Shown: positions 1-8,651 of the stretch, piece by piece | Layout: each line of letters opens with the position of its first letter | Numbering within the stretch: the first letter of the stretch is position 1 | DNA from: an uncultured Sutterella sp. | GTDB lineage: Bacteria > Pseudomonadota > Gammaproteobacteria > Burkholderiales > Burkholderiaceae_F | Direction of reading: 5' to 3' | NCBI GenBank assembly: GCA_900545335.1 | Contig: UQYP01000001.1 | Location: 62,001-126,000 of the forward strand | DNA: 64,000 nt | Notes under the pieces: model-generated | What the model was told of the DNA's origin: nothing | Databases searched by the model: none | The model's input: only the letters and a program-made list of their open reading frames with translations | Made by a program: the position numbers and the translations under genes

Positions 1-48
1 AAAAAAGCCAATTCCAAAACGGCACAACAGAAGAAAAAGGATCAATAA
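1..48 (+). CDS. Possible C-terminal tail of a gene entering from the left
   Basis: Reading frame 1 is open from the first base to a TAA at 46-48 and encodes about 15 residues rich in Lys and Gln (ending KKKDQ). Lys-rich tails like this are common at the ends of RNA-binding proteins and helicases, but 15 residues cannot identify a family. It could equally be chance. Confidence 0.3.
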   Translation, partial: KKANSKTAQQKKKDQ

Positions 49-59
49 CTCATAGCTTT

Positions 60-1181
60 ATGCAGCAAGTACTGATTCATGTAATTCCGCTCTTTTTCGT
101 TCTTTATGTGTATGTCAGTTTAATTTCAAAAACTCGGCTGCACATAGCGATTAAAGGGCTTTTGCTGGTACTGATTCTGATCGGCAGTCAGTACCCGGCT
201 TTTTGTCGATCCTTTTTTGTAGGTTACGACAATAAAATTCCTCATTTGGGAATTGTGCTCTACAGTTGGTTATTCGCCACGCAGCTCCTGCTCATTTTGC
301 TGACCATCGTTAAGGATATCATCGCCTTAAGCTACCGTTTGATTACCAGAAAAGCACTGCCTCATCCGAGTACCACTGCCGTTAGCCTTTTATCTGTTTC
401 GATAATTTTGTCTGCATTGGGCAGTTACGGAGCCCTGTCTCAACCGCCGATTTATCAGCTTGACGTTCAGGTCAAAGGGCTTCCTGATGCCCTTGACGGT
501 TTTACGATTGCCCAGCTTTCTGATATTCATGCCAGCGCTCTTTTGGATCGAGAGCGTCTGGTTAAAGTGGTAGAACGAACCAATGAGCTCAAGCCCGATC
601 TTATTGCTGTCACAGGCGATATTGTGGACGGGAAAACTGAAGTACGGCTGCAGGACGTTCTGCCCCTTAAAAAACTTCATGCTCCTTACGGGGTTTATGC
701 TGTTGAAGGCAATCATGAGCACTATGTTGAGTATGATGCCTGGATGAAAGTCTATCCGACGCTCAATCTGAGAGTACTGCACAACAGCCACGAAATCATA
801 GACGTAAACGGCGCTCAGCTTGCCATCGCTGGCATTACCGATCCGATGGCCGTCCGTTATCACCGAGACGTACCGGATATTACCAAAGCCATGCAAGGCA
901 TTTCCAAAGGCGTCACTACCATTTTGCTATCTCATCAGGTGAAATTCAGTCGGGAATATGCAAAGTATCCTATCGCCCTGCAGTTGTCCGGACATACTCA
1001 CGGAGGGCAGATCTTCGGAATGCACTGGCTGGCTCAATTTTTAAATAAAGGCTTTGTCAAAGACAGGTACCAGATAGACGATATGGTTTTATATGTTAAT
1101 CGCGGTACAGGCCTTTGGTACGGTTTCCCCATTCGATTGGGTATTCCCAGTGAAATTACTTTGGTGACTTTAAAAAAATAA
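60..1181 (+). CDS. Membrane-anchored calcineurin-like metallophosphoesterase
   Basis: A dinuclear-metal phosphoesterase of the YkuE/YaeI group. The N-terminal 125 residues contain about four hydrophobic helices; the catalytic domain follows from about residue 148. The metal-binding motifs are all visible: DIH at 155-157, GD at 186-187, GNHE at 217-220, a His at 292 and GHTH at 311-314. The domain probably faces the periplasm or the membrane surface. YaeI-type relatives hydrolyse phosphodiesters and have been linked to UDP-lipid metabolism, but the substrate here cannot be read from sequence. The start is the first ATG of the frame and has no good Shine-Dalgarno sequence. The family assignment is firm; the substrate is unknown. 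Confidence 0.85.
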   Translation: MQQVLIHVIPLFFVLYVYVSLISKTRLHIAIKGLLLVLILIGSQYPAFCRSFFVGYDNKIPHLGIVLYSWLFATQLLLILLTIVKDIIALSYRLITRKALPHPSTTAVSLLSVSIILSALGSYGALSQPPIYQLDVQVKGLPDALDGFTIAQLSDIHASALLDRERLVKVVERTNELKPDLIAVTGDIVDGKTEVRLQDVLPLKKLHAPYGVYAVEGNHEHYVEYDAWMKVYPTLNLRVLHNSHEIIDVNGAQLAIAGITDPMAVRYHRDVPDITKAMQGISKGVTTILLSHQVKFSREYAKYPIALQLSGHTHGGQIFGMHWLAQFLNKGFVKDRYQIDDMVLYVNRGTGLWYGFPIRLGIPSEITLVTLKK

Positions 1182-1254
1182 AGAAATCTTTTGCCGAGTT
1201 TTCAAAAGCGACTAATATTGATATTGAGAATATCCGTTTTTAAAGGATAAAAGC

Positions 1255-2178
1255 ATGCTCAATCAAAATAGTTTTCGTTATTCTGCTGCCATCGAAGCTT
1301 TAATTGAAAAACATGCCAATGAAGGCAATGATAGTATGTGGAGCATTTGGCGTGAACGTCAAGTCAACCGCAATGCTTATGGCGGTAATTATTCTTTCGT
1401 TCTCGGCAGAACAGCCGATAAAGACAAACCGTTTTACCTCAACTTTGAGTCTGCATTTGAAGGCTTTGCCGCACATGCCCCCTATACTCTTATCACCGGC
1501 ATGACAGGAAGCGGCAAGAGCTCTTTTCTGAGAAATTTAATTCTGGACATCGCCATTACCAATACACCGGATCTTGCAGCTATCAAAGTCTTTGATCCAA
1601 ACGGCGGCTGGGCCTTTGAAAGCCTTAAAGGCCTGCACAGAATGCGTGTGGAAACCAACATTGAAACAGCTAAAAGCTACTTGGAAGGCATCACAAAATC
1701 CATCCAAGCTCACGAGCAGCTTTTTGAAACGTTGGGGGTTAAGACACTGGAAGAGTGCAATAAGGTTTTAGGGCTGAAAAAACGTTTGCTGCGTACTTTT
1801 GTCATCATTGATGAAGTGGCTGTCTGGATGATTGACGATGACTTCAAAGCCAAGTTGCTCAACGCCTTAGAGGCTATTTCTACCAAAGGTTGGAGCACCG
1901 GTTATCATCTGATTCTTGCCACTCAATGGCCCGATCCCAGAGTCTTACCGAAAGAAGTACGGGATCATTTCGGCAACCGCATTTCGCTCAAGTTGCCGAC
2001 CGCAGAGATGTCTGAATACGCATTGGGCATCAAGGGTGCAGAAGAATTAACCGACTTAGGACATATGCTTGCAGTCTTGGCCGGTGAGCCCAAACCCATT
2101 AATTGTTGGGTGCCGTGGCTGTCAGATGAAGATGCTGAGCGAATGGTGACTGCCATTCGGGTAGCTGAGGATCGTTAA
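1255..2178 (+). CDS. Stand-alone FtsK/SpoIIIE-type P-loop ATPase
   Basis: A single RecA-like ATPase domain of 307 residues. Walker A is GMTGSGKS at about 82-89, Walker B is VIIDE at about 183-187, and the sensor-like segment ATQWPD lies at about 222-226, all in the order seen in the motor domain of FtsK/SpoIIIE translocases. It lacks the N-terminal membrane helices of chromosomal FtsK and has no room for the C-terminal winged-helix gamma domain that reads KOPS sites. AAGGA about 10 bases upstream supports this start. An intrinsic terminator follows at once, so it is probably monocistronic. No conjugation, relaxase or type VII genes are adjacent. Its role is unknown; DNA or protein translocation is an inference from the fold. 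Confidence 0.8.
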   Translation: MLNQNSFRYSAAIEALIEKHANEGNDSMWSIWRERQVNRNAYGGNYSFVLGRTADKDKPFYLNFESAFEGFAAHAPYTLITGMTGSGKSSFLRNLILDIAITNTPDLAAIKVFDPNGGWAFESLKGLHRMRVETNIETAKSYLEGITKSIQAHEQLFETLGVKTLEECNKVLGLKKRLLRTFVIIDEVAVWMIDDDFKAKLLNALEAISTKGWSTGYHLILATQWPDPRVLPKEVRDHFGNRISLKLPTAEMSEYALGIKGAEELTDLGHMLAVLAGEPKPINCWVPWLSDEDAERMVTAIRVAEDR

Positions 2179-2189
2179 CCACTAACCTA

Positions 2190-2214
2190 AGAGCGCCTTC
2201 AGGGCGCTCTTTTC
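2190..2214 (+). terminator. Intrinsic terminator of the FtsK-like gene
   Basis: A GC-rich 8-bp stem (2190-2197 with 2203-2210) with a 5-base loop is followed by TTTT. It ends only a few bases before the next start codon at 2219. Confidence 0.8.
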
Positions 2215-2218
2215 GACA

Positions 2219-2974
2219 ATGAGTAACTTTAAAAATTGCCCTGCCGGCGGGAAAATCCATCAGCCTAAATTATGGCTTATTGACATGGATGACACGTTAT
2301 ACTCTGCCTCTGCAAAGATGTTTCATGATATCCACGTCTTGATGGATCAATATATCATCGACCATCTTGGACTCAGTCCCGATCAAGCCAATCAATTAAG
2401 AAAAGACTATTGGCGCCGCTACGGCGTCACCTACTATGGCCTTTGGCTTCACCATGGTATTGATCCGCATGACTTTCTGACTGAAACGCACAAAGTAGAC
2501 GTTTCCAGTATCCACACTCAGGGTTGTATGAGACAAGCCCTATCGGATCTTCCCGGCATAAAAGTGCTTTTCACGAACGCTCCTCATATTTTTGCCGATC
2601 AAGTTCTTGCAAAACTTCATCTTCAAGATTATTTTGACAAACAATATCGGGCTGAAGACATGAAAGTATTCGGCCAATGGCGTCCTAAACCCTCTGCACA
2701 AATGTTCAGAAAGATTCTGGCAGAGCATCGCCTTGCAGCTCATCAATGCTGTTTAATCGATGACAATCTCTTTAATTTAAAAGTTGCCAAAAGCGTAGGC
2801 TTGCAAACCGTCCTTTGCAAAGGGTGGCACCATCACGAATTAAACGTTATCCGCCAAAGCCTATACGTTGATGCGTTTATCTCTCACATAAGGGATATTC
2901 GAAAAATTCTGGTTGAGAAAAAACAAGTCCAAACCAAACGGCATCGTCCTCACTTTTTAGATCCCTATAATTAG
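2219..2974 (+). CDS. HAD-family pyrimidine 5'-nucleotidase-like phosphatase
   Basis: A 251-residue HAD hydrolase. Motif I is DMDDT at 22-26 (nucleophile Asp22 and acid Asp24), motif II is the TNA segment near residue 113, and motif IV is a DD pair near 180. The cap arrangement and the LYSASA segment after motif I resemble the SDT1/pyrimidine 5'-nucleotidase subfamily, which dephosphorylates nucleoside monophosphates. The start codon lies 9 bases after the stem of the preceding terminator and has no Shine-Dalgarno sequence. There is no convincing alternative start upstream of motif I. The C-terminal 30 residues are basic and go beyond the core fold. The HAD family is certain; the exact substrate is inferred. 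Confidence 0.82.
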   Translation: MSNFKNCPAGGKIHQPKLWLIDMDDTLYSASAKMFHDIHVLMDQYIIDHLGLSPDQANQLRKDYWRRYGVTYYGLWLHHGIDPHDFLTETHKVDVSSIHTQGCMRQALSDLPGIKVLFTNAPHIFADQVLAKLHLQDYFDKQYRAEDMKVFGQWRPKPSAQMFRKILAEHRLAAHQCCLIDDNLFNLKVAKSVGLQTVLCKGWHHHELNVIRQSLYVDAFISHIRDIRKILVEKKQVQTKRHRPHFLDPYN

Positions 2975-3008
2975 TCCTTCTCTGTGAAATTGAATATTTG
3001 AGGTTATT

Positions 3009-4817
3009 TTGTTTATTTTTCGCTGGATTGCCAAAATATTCCGAGCAATCGGAACCGCTTTGAGTTATTTCAACAAAGCGCTTTTGTACGTTTTGGAGGT
3101 CGTTGTTGTTATTGCAGTCATTGTCAGTGTCTTTTCAATGACTAAATCCCCTCAGGTGGCTCCAAATTCGATTTTAGTGCTGGATTTGGAAGGGACCGTC
3201 AGGGAGTTACCCTCTGCAGATATGGGCTTATCCCCGGTCTTACCGAATGCTTCAGACAGTGTTTCTTTGCACGAACTCTTAGCAACACTTGATAAAGCCT
3301 CCAAAGATCCGATGATTGACGGGGTTTTACTCAAGCTCGATAAATTACAGCGAGTCGGACTGGCCTCAACAGAAGAAATCGGACAAGCGCTTGAGCGTTA
3401 CAAAATGAGCGGTAAACCGATTTGGGCATGGGGTACAAACTTTACTCAGTCTCAATATGCCTTAGCTTCTCACGCCAACGAAATTTATATGCATCCTATG
3501 GGAGAGGTGCTCGTCAAGGGCCTTGCTTCCAACAGGCTTTATTACGGAGAGTTATTGGACAGCTTAGGCATTAAAGTCCACGTTTTCAAAGCAGGCGCCT
3601 ATAAAAGTTTCCCCGAAAGTTTTGTCTCTGACAAACCTTCTAAGGAATGGATTGAAAGCGAACGTTTTTGGCTGATGGATGCTTGGAAAAACTTATCACG
3701 CGAAATTGAAAATTCCAGAGGATTAATGCCCGGCTTTATTGATCAGTACATCAATTCATTGGACACCAGAGTAATTGATGCCGGCGGTGACCTTGCCCGT
3801 ACAGCCCTTCAGGCCAACCTGATTGACGGCACGCTCACCTATGATCAGATGGAAAAAACGATCGCAAGCAAATTAAACCGTGCAGAAAACAAAAAAACGA
3901 ATTTCATCGGCTACTCTGACTACAAAGAAAATCTCAACACTGAGCAAGGCGAAATAGCGGTCATTATTGCGGAAGGTGAAATTCAGGAAGGTGAAGCTCA
4001 AGCCGGAATAACAGGCGCTGAAACTTTAGTTTCACTGATTGAGCAGGCAAGAGAAAACGCTTCAATCAAAGCCCTTGTGCTCAGAGTGAATTCTCCCGGC
4101 GGTTCGGCTGTAGCCAGTGAGCTGATCAGGCATGCAATCGAAAGAACGAAAAGTGAAAAACCGGTTATTGTCAGCATGGGAGATCTTGCCGCCTCCGGAG
4201 GCTTTTGGATCAGTATGGGTGCTTCAAAAGTATTGGCCACACCATCTACCATCACAGGTTCTATCGGCGTCTTCGGTCTTGCCCCGACTTTTGAAAACTC
4301 ACTGAAATTGGCCAAAATCGGACAGGGAACTGTTGCAACAACATGGTTAGCCAATGCTGAACGCTTAACTCAACCGATGAATCCTAGATTAGAAAGCATC
4401 TTGACTCAATCGGTTGCCAAAACCTATTCCAACTTCGTCAACATTGTTGCTCAGTCTCGCAAACTCACCCCTGCATATGTTCAATCTGTTGCTCAGGGCC
4501 GGGTTTGGACCGGCTCTCAGGCCGCAAAGCGAAAACTTGTCGATGAAATCGGCGATTTTGAGGACGCTGTCAAATTGGCTCGATCAATGGCAAAGCTGGA
4601 TAAAAACGCCGGCTTTGTCTACCTTATTGAACCGAATGCCGATATCAGTTCGATGCTCAAAGAAAGTATAGGAGATTGGATGAATCCGCTGGGACAAATC
4701 GGTCTAAGCGGAGAAATTCGCAGCGAGCTCAAACAGTCGAAACGATTATTGCAAAACGAAATGAATGCAAAATCATTCAATGTTTACGCTCATAGTCTGC
4801 TACAACCCCTTGAGTAA
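3009..4817 (+). CDS. sppA: Signal peptide peptidase SppA, 67-kDa type
   Basis: A membrane-anchored serine protease that degrades signal peptides left after secretion. The 602 residues match the long two-domain form of E. coli (about 618). One N-terminal transmembrane helix (about 23-45) is followed by tandem crotonase-like domains. The general-base lysine is in GAYKS (first domain) and the nucleophilic serine is in DLAASGGF (second domain), giving the Ser/Lys dyad. The start is TTG, supported by GAGG at 3000-3003. A terminator shared back-to-back with dksA follows. Confidence 0.93.
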   Translation: MFIFRWIAKIFRAIGTALSYFNKALLYVLEVVVVIAVIVSVFSMTKSPQVAPNSILVLDLEGTVRELPSADMGLSPVLPNASDSVSLHELLATLDKASKDPMIDGVLLKLDKLQRVGLASTEEIGQALERYKMSGKPIWAWGTNFTQSQYALASHANEIYMHPMGEVLVKGLASNRLYYGELLDSLGIKVHVFKAGAYKSFPESFVSDKPSKEWIESERFWLMDAWKNLSREIENSRGLMPGFIDQYINSLDTRVIDAGGDLARTALQANLIDGTLTYDQMEKTIASKLNRAENKKTNFIGYSDYKENLNTEQGEIAVIIAEGEIQEGEAQAGITGAETLVSLIEQARENASIKALVLRVNSPGGSAVASELIRHAIERTKSEKPVIVSMGDLAASGGFWISMGASKVLATPSTITGSIGVFGLAPTFENSLKLAKIGQGTVATTWLANAERLTQPMNPRLESILTQSVAKTYSNFVNIVAQSRKLTPAYVQSVAQGRVWTGSQAAKRKLVDEIGDFEDAVKLARSMAKLDKNAGFVYLIEPNADISSMLKESIGDWMNPLGQIGLSGEIRSELKQSKRLLQNEMNAKSFNVYAHSLLQPLE

Positions 4818-4822
4818 AACAA

Positions 4823-4845
4823 TTGCGGGCGCATAGCGCCCGCAA
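4823..4845 (-). terminator. Terminator of dksA
   Basis: A perfect 10-bp GC-rich stem with loop ATA. Read on the minus strand it is followed by TTGTTTT, so it serves the dksA transcript converging on sppA. Confidence 0.7.
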
Positions 4846-4855
4846 CATCCAGCCC

Positions 4856-4886
4856 TTATCCCTTTTTAAGAAGGGATAATTTTATT
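4856..4886 (+). terminator. Terminator of sppA
   Basis: A 9-bp stem (4856-4864 with 4871-4879) followed by TTTTATTCTTT on the plus strand. Confidence 0.75.
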
Positions 4887-4897
4887 CTTTCAGGTGA

Positions 4898-5320
4898 TTA
4901 ATCACCGTACATTTTTTGGCGGATTTCACGCCGCATTTGAGCTTCCAAAGAAAGCGTAGCCGTCGGTCGAGCTAATAAACGAGCTACACCGATCGGTTCT
5001 CCGGTTTCCTCGCACCAACCGTAATCACCATTGTCGATGCGTTGAATAGCGGCCTGCACTTTCTTCAAGAGCTTTCTTTCACGATCTCGAGTGCGCAGCT
5101 CCAGGGCATGCTCTTCTTCAATCGTTGCCCGATCGGCAGGATCCGGCACCACAGCCGTTTCACGCAAATGTTCCGTCGTCTGACCGGCATTGTCGCGCAA
5201 TTCCTTCTCCATCTCTTCGAGACGATGACGGAAGAATGCCAACTGACGATCGTTCATGTACTCATCTTCGGACATCGCGAGTAACTCTTGCTCTGTCAAC
5301 AACTTCTTTTTCGTGGCCAT
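4898..5320 (-). CDS. dksA: RNA polymerase-binding transcription factor DksA
   Basis: A 140-residue DksA that enters the RNA polymerase secondary channel and works with ppGpp in the stringent response. The long N-terminal coiled coil carries the acidic tip in DPADRA, which corresponds to the catalytic Asp pair of the family. The C-terminal globular part keeps CEETGEPIG and ARPTA. The other zinc cysteines of E. coli DksA are replaced (TLSLEAQ where E. coli has two Cys), so no classical four-Cys zinc finger can form. To my knowledge this is usual for betaproteobacterial DksA and is not damage. It is separated from the upstream CobW gene by a 152-base gap with a terminator, so it has its own promoter. 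Confidence 0.95.
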   Translation of the reverse strand: MATKKKLLTEQELLAMSEDEYMNDRQLAFFRHRLEEMEKELRDNAGQTTEHLRETAVVPDPADRATIEEEHALELRTRDRERKLLKKVQAAIQRIDNGDYGWCEETGEPIGVARLLARPTATLSLEAQMRREIRQKMYGD

Positions 5321-5400
5321 ATATCTTTACCAACGCTTACCCGACTTACGCCGGTCAGCGTTTTTCATTACATCAAAAAACACCTTTTCAGGAAGGCACT

Positions 5401-5431
5401 ATAAAAGTTGCCCTCCGATAAGGAGGGGCAA
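5401..5431 (-). terminator. Terminator downstream of the cobW-family gene
   Basis: A G+C-rich hairpin at 5408-5431 (one bulged G, 5-base loop) is followed on the minus strand by CTTTTAT. It lies between the CobW-family gene and dksA, ending the lipid A acyltransferase/rlmI/cobW transcript. Confidence 0.55.
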
Positions 5432-5472
5432 TTGTCTCTTAAAAAGAAGATTTTGTCAAATTTTTCATCAAC

Positions 5473-6477
5473 CTACGGAGCATCTACCAAACAGGTTTCA
5501 AGCCCGGTAATAATGGCCTGTTCGGGCAGATTGCGGCCGATAAACACAATCTTACTCATCGGCTTTTCACCCTCAGCCCATTTTGGTCCCAGGTCGGCTG
5601 CCACCAGCATGTGGACCCCCTGAGTGATCATCTTGTGATCGGTTCCTTCAAGATAAAGCACCCCTTTGTAACGAAGCAGGTCCGGTCCGTAGACCTGGGT
5701 GATTGTGCCCCAGAAACGCTCCAATCGGAACGGATCAAAGGGAGTGTAGGAAGTAAACACAAAGGAGCCGATTTCATCACCGTGGTGATGATGGTGACCC
5801 GTATCGGTTAAAAACTCGGGATCAACATCCAAAACCTCATTAAGATTGAAGCCTTCAATATCCAAAACTTCATCAATGGGAACTTCTCCCATATGGGCTT
5901 CTTTAATCGGTGCACGCGGATTCATAGCTCTTAAGCGGGCACGGATGGCCTTAACGTCTTCAGGGCTCACCAAATCCGTTTTGGTTAAAAAGATTCTGTC
6001 GGCAAAGCCTACCTGCGCCTGAGCTTCCAATTCTTTGTCCAGCGTTTCGTTGCCATGCTTGGCATCCACAACCGTAATCACACCGTCCAAACGATAAAAA
6101 GCTGCTACAGCATCATCCATGAAAAATGTTTGAGCTACGGGTCCCGGATTTGCTACTCCGGTCGTCTCAATAATGACTCGATCAAAATGAATTTCTCCAC
6201 GATCTCGGCTGTGACGAAGGTCGGTGAGTACTCTGGAAAGATCGCCTCTAATCGTGCAACAAATGCAGCCGTTACTCATTTGTACAATCTGCTCTTTGTC
6301 GGTTTGAACGAGCAGCGTGCTGTCAACATCCTCTTCTCCGAACTCATTTTCAATCACAGCAATTTTATGTCCGTGATCTTCCCGTAAAACCCGATTTAAC
6401 AACGTTGTTTTACCCGCTCCCAGAAAGCCGGTCAGGATCGTGACCGGAATCTGAGGAACCATATCCATAACATCCAT
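5473..6477 (-). CDS. CobW/YjiA-family (COG0523, G3E) metal-chaperone GTPase
   Basis: A 334-residue G3E GTPase. The P-loop GFLGAGKTT is near residues 17-25, the family metal-binding CxCC motif is in NGCICC, and the guanine-specificity motif is TKTD. The C-terminal CobW domain follows a His-rich linker (HHHHH), which suggests binding of zinc, cobalt or nickel. Such proteins load or store metal, often under zinc limitation, but the client cannot be read from the sequence. AGAGG 7 bases upstream supports the start. It is the last gene of a minus-strand run that begins with the acyltransferases. I see no Zur-like site upstream. Confidence 0.88.
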   Translation of the reverse strand: MDVMDMVPQIPVTILTGFLGAGKTTLLNRVLREDHGHKIAVIENEFGEEDVDSTLLVQTDKEQIVQMSNGCICCTIRGDLSRVLTDLRHSRDRGEIHFDRVIIETTGVANPGPVAQTFFMDDAVAAFYRLDGVITVVDAKHGNETLDKELEAQAQVGFADRIFLTKTDLVSPEDVKAIRARLRAMNPRAPIKEAHMGEVPIDEVLDIEGFNLNEVLDVDPEFLTDTGHHHHHGDEIGSFVFTSYTPFDPFRLERFWGTITQVYGPDLLRYKGVLYLEGTDHKMITQGVHMLVAADLGPKWAEGEKPMSKIVFIGRNLPEQAIITGLETCLVDAP

Positions 6478-6525
6478 TTTCAGCCTCTTTAAAACTTATC
6501 CATTTGCGGCTAGCGGTCGCATAAA

Positions 6526-7731
6526 TTACCGAAGGGTTAATTGTAGTCCTTTCAAATACTCCCCTTCAGGGCAAGTCATCATCAGAGGATGATCGGCTCC
6601 GGCGCCGAGTCTGGCGATCATCCAGGCTTCTCGTTTTGAATCAATCACAGCTCCGGCAATGACTTTTTGGAATAAATCCACATCCATTGCCCCAGAACAG
6701 GAAAAAGTCAGAAGCTCTCCTTCCGGAGCAACCAACCGCAGGCCGTTTAAATTAATGTCTTTGTAAGCTCTGGCGGCACGATCAATGTGCCGATGACTTG
6801 AAGCAAACTTCGGGGGATCCAAAATCACCAGATCAAACATTTCTCCATTTTCCCGAGCCTGCCGCAGATACTCAAAGACATCAGCTTGTACCCAACGGGC
6901 ACTTTGCTCATCAAAGCCGTTTCGTTCGGCATTGCGAGCCGCCATTGCCAGTGCCTCGGCCGAGGAGTCAACAGAAACCACTTCCTGTGCTCCTCCTGCC
7001 AAAAGAGCAAGTGAGAAACCGCCCGTATAGCAAAAACAATTCAAAGCCCGCATTCCCCTGCCGTGCTTTTGCTTAAATTCCTTTGCAAGGCGCTGAGCAA
7101 GAAAGCGATTTTCCCGCTGGTCAATATAAAAACCTGTTTTATGACCGATACGAACATCTACTCCGTAGCGGACTCCGTCCTCGGTCACTTCAATCTCCTG
7201 AGGCGGTTGCTCGCCGCGCAGCAACTCCACTCTGAGCTCCAACCCTTCCCTATGACGCGTTGCGGCATCAGAGCGATCAAACACACCGCGAATGCCCGGC
7301 TCTTTCATGAGGCAATCTGCAATAACGTCTCTGAAAGCCTCTACGCCAGCAGCCTGAAATTGAGTGACAAACCAATCCCCGTAACGATCCACGACCAAAC
7401 CCGGTAACTGATCGGCCTCACCAAAAATCACTCTTACTGCGTTTGTTCTGGTAAATAAAGCTGCTCTGGCGGAGAGCGCCTTATGGATTTTGTTCTCGAT
7501 CCAGTCCGAATCGATTTTTTCTTCCTCATTAAATGTCCAGCATCGAGCACGAAGTGCTGAATCTTTTGAATAGGCTGCCCAGGCTAAAAAACGTCCGTCA
7601 TGCGAAAGCACTCTGACGGTATCTCCGCTTTTTGCTTTGCCTTGCAAACGCTTCACTGCCGTGTCATAAACCCAGGGATGACGACGCAACAATGAACGTT
7701 CCTTGCCTTTTTTCAAAATCAAATCCGCCAT
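6526..7731 (-). CDS. rlmI: 23S rRNA (cytosine-1962-C5)-methyltransferase RlmI
   Basis: Methylates C1962 of 23S rRNA using SAM. The 401 residues comprise an N-terminal PUA domain (about 1-80), a central EEHEE-like segment and a Rossmann-fold methyltransferase. The SAM-binding NCFCYTGGFSL segment lies near residue 230, the DPPKFA motif near 305, and the catalytic Cys is in the FSCSGAM segment near 345. It starts 11 bases after the stop of the acyltransferase gene and is co-transcribed with it. Confidence 0.92.
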   Translation of the reverse strand: MADLILKKGKERSLLRRHPWVYDTAVKRLQGKAKSGDTVRVLSHDGRFLAWAAYSKDSALRARCWTFNEEEKIDSDWIENKIHKALSARAALFTRTNAVRVIFGEADQLPGLVVDRYGDWFVTQFQAAGVEAFRDVIADCLMKEPGIRGVFDRSDAATRHREGLELRVELLRGEQPPQEIEVTEDGVRYGVDVRIGHKTGFYIDQRENRFLAQRLAKEFKQKHGRGMRALNCFCYTGGFSLALLAGGAQEVVSVDSSAEALAMAARNAERNGFDEQSARWVQADVFEYLRQARENGEMFDLVILDPPKFASSHRHIDRAARAYKDINLNGLRLVAPEGELLTFSCSGAMDVDLFQKVIAGAVIDSKREAWMIARLGAGADHPLMMTCPEGEYLKGLQLTLR

Positions 7732-7742
7732 ATTTACTCTCT

Positions 7743-8651
7743 CTATTGATACAAAGAAGGCTCACCTTCGGGACGGGTTTTAAAACGTCGATGAGTCCAC
7801 ATATATTGATCAGGATACTTTCGGATCCATTTTTCCAACTCTTCGGTGACACGAAGCGTATCGGCTTCGTAATCGTCTGTCGGGAAGTTATCCCAAAGCT
7901 CGGTTGCATGAACCTGATAGCCGTCTTCAGTCATTTCAGCCACAAGCATAATCACCTTGGCATGAGTCAGTTTAGCCAATCGGGAAGCCATGGGCAGAGT
8001 CGCTGCCGGAACGCCGAAAAACGGAACAAAAATGCTGTTTCTTCGACCGTGATCCATATCAGGCAGATAATAAAACGGAAGACCCTGCCGCATGGCTCTG
8101 ATAATGGGGCGCAAATCATGATGCGTGCCTTTTGCAATCAAAATAGGATCGCTAAAGCGCTTACGTCCGTCAAGGGCGGCCTTATCCCATACGGGATTGC
8201 TTTGCCTCTGATAAAGAGAAACCCCCCTTACATAAAGATTTAAGGCAATTCCGCTTGCATCCAAACCGGCAAAGTGAGGCGCAATAACGATCAGAGGACG
8301 ATTTTTTTCATTAGTAATCCTCTCAATTACCCCTTCGTCAAAGCGGACAAATTGACGCACATCGTCAGCAGTCCCCTTCCACAGCACACTGTGATCTAAC
8401 GCCGCTCTGGCCAGTCTGAAAAAGCATTGCCGGGCGACCTCCTGACGCTTTTCATCACTCCAGTCAGGAAAACATAATTTCAGATTTGTCAGTGCAACCT
8501 TTCTTCTTTTCGGAACCGCGTACCAAAAAAACGAAGCCAGCAGCCGGGCAGCCTTTTCCCTAGATGCAGGTGACCATCCCGACATCATGTCGACGACAGC
8601 AAGCCAAAGATGCGTAAAAAAATTCGATATTGATTGCATATCCACACTCAT
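7743..8651 (-). CDS. Lipid A late acyltransferase (LpxL/HtrB family), copy 2
   Basis: An inner-membrane acyltransferase adding a secondary acyl chain to Kdo-lipid A. The 302 residues fit the family (about 300). The catalytic HX4D motif is visible as HFAGLD near residue 125, and a hydrophobic N-terminal segment provides the membrane anchor. Its ATG overlaps the stop of the preceding acyltransferase by 4 bases, so the two are translationally coupled. Two tandem LpxL-like genes imply a hexa-acylated lipid A made in two steps. Which acts first, LpxL-like or LpxM-like, cannot be decided from sequence alone. Confidence 0.87.
   Translation of the reverse strand: MSVDMQSISNFFTHLWLAVVDMMSGWSPASREKAARLLASFFWYAVPKRRKVALTNLKLCFPDWSDEKRQEVARQCFFRLARAALDHSVLWKGTADDVRQFVRFDEGVIERITNEKNRPLIVIAPHFAGLDASGIALNLYVRGVSLYQRQSNPVWDKAALDGRKRFSDPILIAKGTHHDLRPIIRAMRQGLPFYYLPDMDHGRRNSIFVPFFGVPAATLPMASRLAKLTHAKVIMLVAEMTEDGYQVHATELWDNFPTDDYEADTLRVTEELEKWIRKYPDQYMWTHRRFKTRPEGEPSLYQ

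Noticed and set aside
390..896. Long minus-strand open frame inside the phosphoesterase gene
   Set aside because: It is antisense to a gene with clear catalytic motifs and shows no family features of its own.
4893..4906. Palindrome GGTGATTAATCACC at the dksA stop as an operator
   Set aside because: It lies at the 3' end of dksA between convergent genes, where an operator is unlikely; it may add to the terminators there.
7632..8243. 203-codon plus-strand open frame
   Set aside because: It is antisense to rlmI and the lipid A acyltransferase and has no recognisable domain.
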